This document shows, in pieces, positions 7,489-14,976 of a DNA stretch of 37,771 bases (its first letter is position 1; each line of letters opens with the position of its first letter). The DNA is from Caulobacter sp. (GTDB taxonomy: Bacteria; Pseudomonadota; Alphaproteobacteria; Caulobacterales; Caulobacteraceae): NCBI GenBank assembly GCA_017744495.1, contig JAGIBE010000214.1, forward strand, positions 1 through 37,771. Direction: 5' to 3'. The translations under genes and the position numbers were made by a program. Under the pieces are notes generated by a model. The model made no database searches, was not told the DNA's origin, and saw nothing but the letters and a program-made list of their open reading frames with translations.

Positions 7489-8232
7489 ATGTCCGACCGC
7501 GTGATCCTGGAAGTCTGTGTCGATACGCCCGCCGGACTGGCGGCGGCGATCGCGGGTGGCGCGGATCGCATCGAGCTGTGCTCGGCCCTGGCCCTGCAGG
7601 GCCTGACCCCGACGCCGGGCCTGATCGGCATCGCGGCTGAGGCTGAAATTCCGATCTATCCGATGATCCGCCCGCGCCACGGCGACTTCGTCTATGACGC
7701 GCGCGACGTGGACGCGATCCTGCGCGACATCGACGCGGTGCGGGACGCGGGCCTGGCCGGGGTGGTGATCGGCGCCAACCGGCCCTCGGGCGAGCTGGAT
7801 GTCGACGTCCTGTCGATGCTGGTCGCCCACGCCGAGGGCCTGGGCGTGACCCTGCACCGGGCCTTTGACCTGACGCCCGATCCGTTCGCGGCGCTGGGGA
7901 CGGCCATCGACCTGGGCTTCGAGCGGATTCTCACGTCCGGCTGCGCGCTGAACGCCATGGCCGGCTCGTCGATGATCGCCGCCCTGGTCGGTCAGGCGGC
8001 CGGCCGCATCGCCATCCTGGCCGGGGGCGGGGTCAATCCGTCGAATGTGGCCGAGCTGGTGGCCCGCACTGCGGTGCGCGAGGTGCACGGCTCGTGCAGC
8101 GCGCCCATGGTCGAGGGCCTGGCCCGAGGGCACGAGCACCGCGCCCACGAGCTGGGCTTCGTGCCCGATGGTCTGCGGGATACGGACGAGGCGGTGGTCC
8201 GGGCGGTGGTGGAAGCTCTGCGGGGCCTCTAG
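7489..8232 (+). CDS. cutC: CutC family protein (PF03932)
   Basis: A 247-residue TIM-barrel protein. It shows EVCVDTPAGLAAAIAGGADRIELCSAL at the N-terminus, PMIRPRHGDFVY, LHRAFDL, ILTSGC, and ILAGGGVNPSNV followed by EVHGSCS, all landmarks of the CutC family. CutC was first linked to copper tolerance in E. coli, but that role is disputed and the barrel resembles sugar or amidohydrolase folds. The neighbour here is a glycosylasparaginase, which hints at glycan breakdown rather than copper. It begins at the ATG whose product starts MSDRVILEVCVD. Its stop meets the WD40 gene stop with no gap. Confidence 0.9.
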   Translation: MSDRVILEVCVDTPAGLAAAIAGGADRIELCSALALQGLTPTPGLIGIAAEAEIPIYPMIRPRHGDFVYDARDVDAILRDIDAVRDAGLAGVVIGANRPSGELDVDVLSMLVAHAEGLGVTLHRAFDLTPDPFAALGTAIDLGFERILTSGCALNAMAGSSMIAALVGQAAGRIAILAGGGVNPSNVAELVARTAVREVHGSCSAPMVEGLARGHEHRAHELGFVPDGLRDTDEAVVRAVVEALRGL

Positions 8233-9240
8233 CTAGAAGCGGGTGTCCATGGCCGGGATCGCGATCACCCCGGCCTCGCCGTCCTCGTCACCCCAGGCCA
8301 GCCGGCTTCCGTCCGTCGAGACCGACAGCGAGCTGATCGCCGCGCCCTTCTCGGCCTTTAGGGTCTCGATGCGCCCCGAGCGCATGTGAGCGCCCCAGAT
8401 CTTGCCGTTGTCCTGGCCGGCGAGGGCCACGGGCAGGGCGTCGACGCCGGCGACCTGCACCACCATCGAATCGCGGGAGAAGCCGATCTCGGCCGCTTCC
8501 TTGCCCATCGGGCCGTTGGAGCCGGCGAACGGCCAGACCACGGCGCCGTTGGCGCCGGCGGTGACCATCAGGTTTCCCTTGTCGAAGAAGGCCAGGCTCT
8601 TGATCTTGGACGGATAGCCGCCCATCCGCATGTCCTTGCCGTCGGCCAGCCGCCAGCCGTGCAGCTGATTGTCCTGCATGGCGGTGACCAGGAACTTGCC
8701 GTCGGGGCTGAAGATCGCGGCGATGTGGCTGCCGGCCCATTTCAAGGCCTGGGGCTTCTGGCCGTCGATCTTGGCCCACCACAGCCAGGCGCCGCCGTAA
8801 CCTGCCGTAGCCAGTCGTCGTCCCTTGGGGTCGAAGGCCAGGGCCGAGACGGTCTTGTCGTGCGGAAAGACGCGCAGGAATTTCGGGTCGGCCACGTCGC
8901 GGACGTGGGCCTCCTTGCCGGCGGTGAAGGCGATCAGGCCCGAGGCGGCGCTGGCGGCGATGTGCTCGATCCAGCGTCCCTTGACCTCGGCCACCAGGGT
9001 GGCGGCGACCTCATCGCCCTCGATCCGGCTCCAGACCACGCGGCCGTCGTCGCCGCCCGTGACGATGCCCCGGCCCGACGGGTGGACGGCGGCGGCCAGC
9101 ACCGCGCCGTCGTGGGCCTCGACCGTGACATAGCCGTCTTCATTCTCGAATCGGACCGTGCCGTCGCCGAGGGCGAAGGCGGCGCGGCCGGCGCGGTCGA
9201 ACAGGGCGGCGGTGACGTAGGCGTCGAAGGAATAGATCAT
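8233..9240 (-). CDS. WD40 repeat protein
   Basis: A 335-residue protein built of WD40-type blades. Repeating units include AVLAAAVHPSGRGIVTGGDD..VVWS, VSALAFDPKGRRLATAGYGGAWLW, IAAIFSPDGKFLVTAMQDNQLHGW, IKSLAFFDKGNLMVTAGANGAVVW and ISSLSVSTDGSRLAWGDEDG, about six or seven blades, enough for one propeller. There is no signal peptide or membrane helix. Such proteins act as binding scaffolds; no enzyme domain is attached. The frame is open far upstream, through the exbD gene, but the ATG at 9240 starts directly at the first blade. It faces exbD divergently across 234 bp. Confidence 0.85.
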   Translation of the reverse strand: MIYSFDAYVTAALFDRAGRAAFALGDGTVRFENEDGYVTVEAHDGAVLAAAVHPSGRGIVTGGDDGRVVWSRIEGDEVAATLVAEVKGRWIEHIAASAASGLIAFTAGKEAHVRDVADPKFLRVFPHDKTVSALAFDPKGRRLATAGYGGAWLWWAKIDGQKPQALKWAGSHIAAIFSPDGKFLVTAMQDNQLHGWRLADGKDMRMGGYPSKIKSLAFFDKGNLMVTAGANGAVVWPFAGSNGPMGKEAAEIGFSRDSMVVQVAGVDALPVALAGQDNGKIWGAHMRSGRIETLKAEKGAAISSLSVSTDGSRLAWGDEDGEAGVIAIPAMDTRF

Positions 9241-9434
9241 CCGCGCGCCATACCGCGCCCGAACGCGGGCGCCTAGTCGCCGACATTTCGCCCGGAGCGC
9301 GAGTAGGGGCTCGCAAACGCTGCATCCGAACGGCGTTCCGCCAAAAAGAGTCACAAAAGGGGTTGCCTTCGCGGCACGTCCTCGGGCTTTACTTCCGCGC
9401 CCGTCTGCGCCAGACGTGGCCTCTAACATTTTTC

Positions 9435-9456
9435 GGGACCGCCACAGAGGCGGCCC
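9435..9456 (+). promoter_or_regulatory. Leader hairpin upstream of exbD
   Basis: CCGCC and GGCGG pair around ACAGA, extended by GGG and CCC with one bulged A. The hairpin ends 18 bp before the exbD ATG and just before the GGGAGA ribosome binding site. It may set mRNA stability or access to the binding site. The rest of the 234-bp gap shared with the WD40 gene shows no promoter I can call with confidence, though there is a GAGTC (CcrM-type) site near 9349. Confidence 0.3.
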
Positions 9457-9474
9457 TTGGGAGACAGTCAGGCA

Positions 9475-9921
9475 ATGGCGGCTAAACTTGCTGGCGGGGG
9501 TGGTGGTCGCTACTCCCTCGGCCAGAACTCCGAAATCAACGTCACGCCCTTCGTCGACATCCTGCTCGTGCTGCTGATCATCTTCATGGTCGCCGTGCCG
9601 ATGGCGACCGTGGCGATCAAGGTGGACCTGCCGCCGGCGACCCCGCCGCCCCCCGGCTTCAAGCCGAAGGAGCCGGTGTTCATCTCGATCCAGAAGTCGG
9701 GCGCCCTGTACGTCGCCGACAAGCAGACGAGCCTGGACAACCTGCAGTTCGACCTGGACGCCAAGTTCACGGCCACCGGTCAAGCCGGCCCGAAGGACGA
9801 CCAGCGCGTCATGGTCCGCGCCGACGCCGACGTGACCTATGCCGACTTCATGGGCGTGCTGAACGCCCTGCAGACCGCCGGCTGGTACAAGGTGGGCCTG
9901 ATCAACGAAGACCTCCACTAG
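9475..9921 (+). CDS. exbD: ExbD/TolR family biopolymer transport protein
   Basis: A 148-residue inner-membrane protein of the proton-driven ExbB-ExbD/TolQ-TolR motor class, which powers TonB-dependent outer-membrane uptake. After a short cytoplasmic tail comes INVTPFVDILLVLLIIFMVAVPMAT: the single membrane helix with the proton-carrying Asp28. The rest is the periplasmic domain. Its ATG is preceded by GGGAGACAG. It is followed by a strong terminator and then a close paralogue; no exbB or tonB is present in the window, so its partners must be encoded elsewhere. TolR is an alternative name, but without a tol cluster ExbD is likelier. Confidence 0.9.
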   Translation: MAAKLAGGGGGRYSLGQNSEINVTPFVDILLVLLIIFMVAVPMATVAIKVDLPPATPPPPGFKPKEPVFISIQKSGALYVADKQTSLDNLQFDLDAKFTATGQAGPKDDQRVMVRADADVTYADFMGVLNALQTAGWYKVGLINEDLH

Positions 9922-9948
9922 GGTCTTTCCGCGATCTAGCGAAGATCA

Positions 9949-9978
9949 GGGGCCGGACGCCATGTCCGGCCCCTTTTT
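9949..9978 (+). terminator. Rho-independent terminator after the first exbD
   Basis: GGGGCCGGAC and GTCCGGCCCC form a perfect 10-bp GC-rich stem around GCCAT, followed at once by TTTTT. It separates the two exbD genes into different transcripts. Confidence 0.9.
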
Positions 9979-9998
9979 CGTGCCTGACGCTCAGCGCT

Positions 9999-10034
9999 TT
10001 ACAAATGTAAGAAGTCGCGCAAACTACATCTGTA
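9999..10034 (+). promoter_or_regulatory. Paired TACA-N2-TGTA dyads upstream of the second exbD
   Basis: TTACAAATGTAA (9999-10010) is a 12-base inverted repeat, and TACATCTGTA (10025-10034) repeats the same TACA-N2-TGTA core with centres 25 bp apart. They lie about 60-95 bp before the exbD ATG, right after the terminator, where a promoter must sit. Two like dyads suggest a dimeric repressor or activator, plausibly a nutrient or metal regulator given the target. The protein is not identified. Confidence 0.45.
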
Positions 10035-10092
10035 ACTTCAGTTAATCCCAAAAGGGGCGATCCCGAACGGGGCATGGAGAGGAGACAGATCC

Positions 10093-10539
10093 ATGGCTGC
10101 GAAACTGGCTGGGGCGGGCGCAGGCGGCGGGGCCTATACGATCCGGCAGAACGCGGAGATCAACGTCACGCCGTTCGTCGACATCCTGCTGGTGCTGCTG
10201 ATCATCTTCATGGTCGCGGTGCCGATGGCCACGACGTCCATCAAGCTCGACATGCCCCCGGCCCAGAAGGTGGAAACCCCGCCCAAGCCGCCGGTGCTGA
10301 TCTCGATCCAGGACGGCGGCGCCCTGTACCTGGCGGGCAAGCCGACCAGCCTGGACGCCTTGTCCGGCGACCTGAGCGCTCGGTTCGCGGCCGACGGCTG
10401 GACCGGCCCACGCAAGGACCAGCGCCTGATGGTCAGCGCCCAGGCCGACGTGCCCTACGAGGCGCTGATGGGCGTGATCGACCGGATGCACAAGGACGGC
10501 TGGACCCAGATCGGGATCGTGAGCGAGGATCTCCACTGA
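10093..10539 (+). CDS. exbD: Second ExbD/TolR family protein
   Basis: A 148-residue paralogue of the preceding gene. It shares the MAAKLAG start and an identical membrane segment INVTPFVDILLVLLIIFMVAVPMAT, here with Asp30, and a similar periplasmic domain ending EDLH. Divergence lies mainly in the linker (KLDMPPAQKVETPPKPP) and the periplasmic part. GAGAGGAGACA gives a strong ribosome binding site. Because the first exbD has its own terminator and this gene has its own dyads, the two are probably expressed under different conditions. ExbD works as a dimer in the motor, so a heterodimer or alternative motor is possible. Confidence 0.9.
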   Translation: MAAKLAGAGAGGGAYTIRQNAEINVTPFVDILLVLLIIFMVAVPMATTSIKLDMPPAQKVETPPKPPVLISIQDGGALYLAGKPTSLDALSGDLSARFAADGWTGPRKDQRLMVSAQADVPYEALMGVIDRMHKDGWTQIGIVSEDLH

Positions 10540-10545
10540 GAATTC

Positions 10546-10570
10546 TCCTTCTCTCCAAGGGGGAGAAGGA
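10546..10570. terminator. Hairpin between convergent exbD and hydrolase genes
   Basis: TCCTTCTC and GAGAAGGA pair perfectly, and the stem extends inward by TCC/GGG (one G-U) to a 3-base loop. It sits exactly between the two stop codons. There is no clear T-run, so it is a weak intrinsic terminator or an mRNA 3'-end protector usable from both strands. Confidence 0.45.
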
Positions 10571-11338
10571 TCAGTCCTTCAGGAAGTCGACGATCGCCCC
10601 CGCCAGCGCCGGCTCCATCACCGCGCTCAGGTGATCCCCCGGAACCCGCGCCGAGCGGGCGTCCCGCATCAGCGCCGCCAGTCCCTCGACCGAACCGTTG
10701 TCGTCGTCCCGCTGCCCCGCCACCACCAGGGCCGGGACGTCGATCGCCGCGATCTCCTCCGCCGTGGTCGCGACGAACGAGCTCAACACCCCCAGCATCG
10801 CCTCGGGCTTCAGGCCGCCCGCCGCCATCATCGCGTGGACCCGCCGTCCGGCGCGCGGGTCCCTGGCCGCGTCGCCGTGGCGGATGCTGTCCTCGAACAT
10901 CGCCGCCCGCGCCCCGGCCGCCATCAGCCCGCTGTCGCCCATGCCGCCCAGCGCCAGCTTCCTTGGCTTCGCCCCGCGCACGAGCATCCGCACGGCCGTC
11001 CGCGCGCCCAGGGAATAGCCGACCAGGTCGTAGTCGATCAGATGCAGGTGGGCGATCAACGCCTCCTGGTCCATGGCCAGCACGTCGCGCGGCCAGGCGG
11101 CGGGATCGGTCGGGGCGTCCGAGCGGCCGTGGCCGCGCAGGTCCGGGGCGATCACCCGGCGGCCGCCAATGGGGCCGGATGCGGCGACAGCGGCGGCGAT
11201 CCCCGGCAGGAACCAATTGGTCTCGGCGCTGGCCAGGAAACCGTGCAGCATCAGGGTCGGCCAGCCGCTCGGATCGCCTAGCACGCGATAGCCGATGGAG
11301 ACGCCGTCGAAGCTCTGGAAACGGTGCAGGTCGGTCAT
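10571..11338 (-). CDS. Alpha/beta hydrolase
   Basis: A 255-residue cytoplasmic hydrolase of the alpha/beta fold. The oxyanion motif is LHGFLAS, APDLRGHGRSD follows strand 4, and the nucleophile elbow is GYSLG with Ser109. The acid is probably Asp in VAGQRDDDNGS and the base is His in PGDHLSAV near the C-terminus. The 255-residue length with a small cap is common for esterases and C-C hydrolases; the substrate cannot be read. It is transcribed divergently from the phosphatase gene across 59 bp. Confidence 0.88.
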   Translation of the reverse strand: MTDLHRFQSFDGVSIGYRVLGDPSGWPTLMLHGFLASAETNWFLPGIAAAVAASGPIGGRRVIAPDLRGHGRSDAPTDPAAWPRDVLAMDQEALIAHLHLIDYDLVGYSLGARTAVRMLVRGAKPRKLALGGMGDSGLMAAGARAAMFEDSIRHGDAARDPRAGRRVHAMMAAGGLKPEAMLGVLSSFVATTAEEIAAIDVPALVVAGQRDDDNGSVEGLAALMRDARSARVPGDHLSAVMEPALAGAIVDFLKD

Positions 11339-11383
11339 GGGGGTTACAGTAAGGCTGACGTCTCGCTTTCGTCACCCTGGGGC

Positions 11384-11391
11384 GCTAACAC
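11384..11391 (+). promoter_or_regulatory. Possible -10 element of a leaderless phosphatase transcript
   Basis: GCTAACAC fits the Caulobacter -10 (GCTANAWC) at seven of eight positions and ends 6 bp before the ATG at 11398, which would place transcription start at or next to the start codon. No ribosome binding site is seen. The -35 is poor (TTTCGTC about 17 bp upstream). Confidence 0.3.
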
Positions 11392-11397
11392 GGCGCC

Positions 11398-12171
11398 ATG
11401 ACCCGTCATATCGTTCTGCAAGGCGTCGAGAACTTCCGCGATTTCGGCGACTACGCCGCCGGCGAGGGCCGGCTGAAGAAGGGGCTGCTGTTCCGCGCCG
11501 CCCACCAGGCCGAGGCCACCGACGACGACCTGGTGGCCATGGCCGGCCTCAATCTCTGCACCATCGTCGACCTGCGCCGGCCCAACGAGCGCCAGCGCGA
11601 CCCGTCGCGGCGCTGGGAAGGCTTCGCCGCCGAGGTGATCGACAACGACCTGGGCGTGATGGGCGAGGATCCGTGGCACGCCTTCCTGCGGACCTCGGAC
11701 CTGTCGGAGGCCTCGATTCGCGGCTACCTCGTCGACTATTACCGCCGCGCCCCGTTCGCCGAGCGGCACCTGGACCTCTTCCGCCGCTACTTCCAGGCCC
11801 TGGGCGCGGCGCGCGGCCCGGTGCTGATCCACTGCGCGGCGGGCAAGGACCGCACCGGCCTTCTGGCCGCCTTGACCCACCACGTGGCCGGCGTGGGCGA
11901 CGACGACATCGTCGACGACTACCTTCTGACCAACAACGAGGAGCGCTTCGCCCGGCGCGGCCCGCAGCTGGCCGCCCGCCTCGAAGCCGAGCTGGGCCGC
12001 CGTCCGTCGGACGCCGCCATGCGGGCCGCCATGGGCGTCGAGGCCGACTACCTGGCCACGGCCATCGCCGAGATGAAGGCCCGCCACGGCTCGATCGACG
12101 GCTATCTCGAACAGGCCGTGGGCCTGGACGCGGCGGGCCGCGAGGCGGTGCGGGCGCATATCCTGCTGTAG
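11398..12171 (+). CDS. Tyrosine phosphatase-like protein (Y_phosphatase3 family)
   Basis: A 257-residue phosphatase. GVENFRDFGDYAA at the N-terminus and FRAAHQAEATDDDL are the usual opening of this family, and HCAAGKDRTG holds the catalytic loop with Cys146 and Arg152. VDLRRPNER before it is also conserved. Members act on phosphotyrosine, phosphoinositides or other phosphoesters, and some are secreted virulence factors; here no signal peptide is seen, so it is probably cytoplasmic. It stands alone, divergent from the hydrolase and convergent with the histidine kinase 94 bp away. Confidence 0.88.
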   Translation: MTRHIVLQGVENFRDFGDYAAGEGRLKKGLLFRAAHQAEATDDDLVAMAGLNLCTIVDLRRPNERQRDPSRRWEGFAAEVIDNDLGVMGEDPWHAFLRTSDLSEASIRGYLVDYYRRAPFAERHLDLFRRYFQALGAARGPVLIHCAAGKDRTGLLAALTHHVAGVGDDDIVDDYLLTNNEERFARRGPQLAARLEAELGRRPSDAAMRAAMGVEADYLATAIAEMKARHGSIDGYLEQAVGLDAAGREAVRAHILL

Positions 12172-12215
12172 GGAAAGGTCGCTTTCGATCTCGTCCGGAA
12201 TTTCGTACGGTTCGC

Positions 12216-12248
12216 CATCGGGACCTGAGCCCCGCGGTCCTTCCGATG
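12216..12248. terminator. Imperfect hairpin between phosphatase and kinase genes
   Basis: CATCGG and CCGATG pair, continued by GACC and GGTC with a 3-base bulge on one side and a 10-base loop. It lies between two convergent stop codons. There is no T-run, so termination by this alone is doubtful. Confidence 0.25.
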
Positions 12249-12265
12249 GGGGGCTCGCGACGAGA

Positions 12266-13243
12266 CTACAAGCCCGAGGTCGACGGCGCCAGGGCCGCCA
12301 AAATCGTGCAAACAAGTCCCTCCGGCCTGTAGTCCAGATTGATCGGACCCCGCAAATCCGCAGCAAGGCTGCGCTGCAGAAGGCGGACACCAAAGCCTTG
12401 CCGCTGGGGCGGAGCGACGGGAGGTCCGTCGTGTTCTTGCCAGACGATCTCGACCGTCCGCGGATCAGGACAAGACCATCGAAGATCGATGTAGCCCCGC
12501 TCGTTCGACAATGCGCCGAACTTCATCGCATTCGTGGTCAGCTCGTGCAGGGCCATCGACAGGGCCAAGGCAAGGGGAGGATGCAGCGAGACCTTCGGAC
12601 CCGCCAAGCGCAGTCGGTCAGCGTCGACAATGTTGGGCAGAATGACCTCGCGCGCGATTTCCGCGAGCTGGCTGCCTTCCCATTGCTGCCGCGTCAGGAC
12701 GTCGTGCGCCTTCGAGAGCGCCATCAACCTCGCCATGAAAGCCGCCCGGGCCGCAGGCAGGTCTTCGGCGCCCCGAAAGGTCTGCGCCGCGAGAGATTGG
12801 ACCGTGGCCAGGTTGTTTTTGACCCTGTGATTGAGCTCGCGAACCATGAGTTCAAGCTGCTCAACGCCACGCTTTCGCTTGGTGACATCGCGATAGAGCA
12901 GCACCAATCCTTCGTCCGTCGGCAGAATGCGCAGTTCCATCCATGCCAGCCCGCCGCCGCGTATGGGCCACTCCCGTTCCAAGGTTACGGGCTCGCCGCT
13001 CTTGATCGCTTGTCGGTAGAGATCTCTCAGCGGTTCGAAATAGGCCTCCGGCCAGGCCTGTTCGTGAGACAAGCCCAAGATATCCTGGGCTTGCCGCCCC
13101 TCCATCGCCAGCGCCGCCCGGTTGATCAATAGGACCGTGAGATTTCGATCGAGCAGGATGAATCCGTCAACGAGGCTGTCCAAGATGCTGGCGGCCAGAT
13201 GGGGTGACAGCGAAGGGGCCGAGGCGGACACGGACTTCGTCAT
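12266..13243 (-). CDS. Soluble PAS-HWE family sensor histidine kinase
   Basis: A 325-residue cytoplasmic sensor kinase. Residues ~15-125 are a PAS domain (ASILDSLVDGFILLDRNLTVLLIN; later LVLLYRDVTKRKR). The kinase core has the phospho-acceptor His139 in ELNHRVKNNLATVQS, His233-Glu234 and Asn238 in ALHELTTNAMKFGALS, and WQE at 268-270; these His and Trp-x-Glu marks define the HWE family. No membrane helix is present. GGAG sits about nine bases before the ATG at 13243, so I prefer it to an in-frame ATG at 13336 that would add 31 residues. No response regulator is adjacent, so it is an orphan. In Caulobacter this family often feeds the general stress response. Confidence 0.88.
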   Translation of the reverse strand: MTKSVSASAPSLSPHLAASILDSLVDGFILLDRNLTVLLINRAALAMEGRQAQDILGLSHEQAWPEAYFEPLRDLYRQAIKSGEPVTLEREWPIRGGGLAWMELRILPTDEGLVLLYRDVTKRKRGVEQLELMVRELNHRVKNNLATVQSLAAQTFRGAEDLPAARAAFMARLMALSKAHDVLTRQQWEGSQLAEIAREVILPNIVDADRLRLAGPKVSLHPPLALALSMALHELTTNAMKFGALSNERGYIDLRWSCPDPRTVEIVWQEHDGPPVAPPQRQGFGVRLLQRSLAADLRGPINLDYRPEGLVCTILAALAPSTSGL

Positions 13244-13315
13244 GATCTGCTCCACGGGCGGCGCCCACGATCGCGAACATCGTTCTACGACATCAGTTTC
13301 TGCGTGGGTACCCAA

Positions 13316-13354
13316 GCCGACGTGGTGCGTCGGCATGTCCCATCCCTAGGGACG
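13316..13354. promoter_or_regulatory. Two adjacent dyads upstream of the HWE kinase
   Basis: GCCGACG and CGTCGGC pair perfectly around TGGTG (13316-13334), and GTCCC pairs with GGGAC around seven bases just after (to 13354). They lie in the 261-bp gap between the divergent kinase and MFS genes, 75-110 bp before the kinase ATG. They could be operators or a structured leader. I found no clear promoter elsewhere in this gap. Confidence 0.3.
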
Positions 13355-13504
13355 TCGCTCACCGCCCTCGGCGGACATTTCGCCGATCCGGATTTTTGAA
13401 CGGGCCCATGAATCACGACAAGGCGTGACAAACGCTCGTTTCAACGCCACGCTCCGTCCAAGTCGCCGCGCCAGACGGCGATCCAGTGACGAGGGTGGAA
13501 CCGC

Positions 13505-14944
13505 ATGAGTGAGTTCTCGGCCGCGGCGGCGGTCCCGTCGGAAGACGAACCAGTCGCCCCGCTGAAGTCGGGCCTGTCGCGCGGCGCGCTCGCCTGGATC
13601 CTGCAGCAAGGGGCGCGCGACCCCTATGTGATCCTGATCACCATCTACATCTTCTCGCCCTACTTCTCGCGGGTGCTGGTCGGCGATCCGGTCCAGGGCC
13701 AGGCGGTGGTGGCCAACATCTCGACCATCTACGGCGTGTTGACCGCCCTGACCGCGCCGCTGATCGGGGCGATGATCGAGCAGTACGGACCGCGCAAGTC
13801 GATGCTGGGCCTGACGACCGCGGTGATGGTCCCGGCGCTGGTGGCCCTGTGGTGGTCCATGCCATCGGGCGGCCTGCCGCTATGGGTGACCAGCGCCCTG
13901 CTGATCGTGCTGGGCGTGGCCTATAATCTGGCCGACGTGCTGAGCAATTCGCTGCTGGGCCGGGCGGCCGGGCCGGGACCCGGCCGCGCCGCCCTGATCT
14001 CGGGTCTCGGCTACGCGGTGGCCAACGGCCTGTCGGTGGCCCTGCTGGTCTTCATGCTGTGGGGCATGGTGCTGCCGGGTCAGGTCGACTGGCCGGGCGT
14101 GCCGCACGCGCCGCTGTTCGGCCTGGACCCCGCCAAGAACGAGCCCAGCCGGATCTCCGGACCCCTGGCGGCGGCGGTGATGCTGCTGGGCGCGATCCCC
14201 TTCTTCCTCTGGACTCCCGACGCGGCTCGCACCGGCCGGGGCTGGATGGCCAGCCTGCGGGCGGGCGTCTCGATGCTGCGCGAGATCTTCGGCAATCTGA
14301 AGGGCCACCGCGACATCGCCCTCTTCCTGGGCGGGCGGCTGCTCTACAACGACGGCATGACCGCCCTCTTGGTCTTCGGCGGCCTGCTGGCGGCGGGGCT
14401 GATGCACTGGGGCGCGCTGGAGATGCTGGCCTATGGCATCTCGCTCAGCGTATTCGGCGTGGCCGGCGGCCTGATCGCCCCGTGGTTCGACAAGGTGCTG
14501 GGCCCGCGCAAGGCGGTGCAGCTGGAGATCGCCGGCTCGCTGCTGGTGCTGCTGTGCAGCCTGGGCATGGGGCGCGAGAAGATCCTCTACTTCTGGGCCT
14601 ATGACCCGACCGCCCACGCGCCGGTCTGGAACGGGCCGCTGTTCCGCACCGCACCCGAGCTGATCTATCTGGGCCTGGGCCTGCTGATCGCGGTGTTCGT
14701 CACCGCCCAGTACGCGTCCAGTCGCACCCTGCTGATCCGCCTGTGCCCGCCGGACAAGACCGCCGCCTTCTTCGGACTCTACGCCCTATCGGGCACGGCG
14801 ACCATGTGGCTGGGCTCGCTGCTGGTGGCCCTGGCCACGGCGGTGTTCAAGACCCAGGTCGGCGGCTTCGTGCCGGTGGCGGCCCTGCTGCTGGCCGGGT
14901 TCTGCGTGCTGTTCACGGTCAAGGGCGGCGAGCGCGAGACGTAG
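13505..14944 (+). CDS. MFS transporter, Atg22/UMF1-like
   Basis: A 479-residue inner-membrane transporter with about twelve helices. The opening RGALAWILQQGARDPYVILITIYIFSPYF matches the first helix of the Atg22/UMF1 group of the major facilitator superfamily, in which the aspartate sits in a similar place (usually DWANSAY). YGPRKSMLG after helix 2 is the MFS loop motif. Fungal Atg22 exports amino acids from vacuoles; bacterial members are not assigned a substrate. GAGGGTGGAACCGC precedes the ATG. It lies 32 bp before pabB on the same strand and may share its transcript. Confidence 0.82.
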   Translation: MSEFSAAAAVPSEDEPVAPLKSGLSRGALAWILQQGARDPYVILITIYIFSPYFSRVLVGDPVQGQAVVANISTIYGVLTALTAPLIGAMIEQYGPRKSMLGLTTAVMVPALVALWWSMPSGGLPLWVTSALLIVLGVAYNLADVLSNSLLGRAAGPGPGRAALISGLGYAVANGLSVALLVFMLWGMVLPGQVDWPGVPHAPLFGLDPAKNEPSRISGPLAAAVMLLGAIPFFLWTPDAARTGRGWMASLRAGVSMLREIFGNLKGHRDIALFLGGRLLYNDGMTALLVFGGLLAAGLMHWGALEMLAYGISLSVFGVAGGLIAPWFDKVLGPRKAVQLEIAGSLLVLLCSLGMGREKILYFWAYDPTAHAPVWNGPLFRTAPELIYLGLGLLIAVFVTAQYASSRTLLIRLCPPDKTAAFFGLYALSGTATMWLGSLLVALATAVFKTQVGGFVPVAALLLAGFCVLFTVKGGERET

Positions 14945-14976
14945 CGCCCCGACGTTTGCGGCGGTATCACCCGCCG

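Noticed and set aside
9241-9918. N-terminal extension of the WD40 gene through exbD
   Set aside because: The extension is antisense to a certain exbD gene and does not resemble a domain; the ATG at 9240 opens directly at a WD40 blade.
10545-10570. Dispersed REP repeat
   Set aside because: The CTCCTTCTC/GAGAAGGA stem resembles common genomic hairpins, but only one copy is seen here, so it is listed as a hairpin between convergent genes only.
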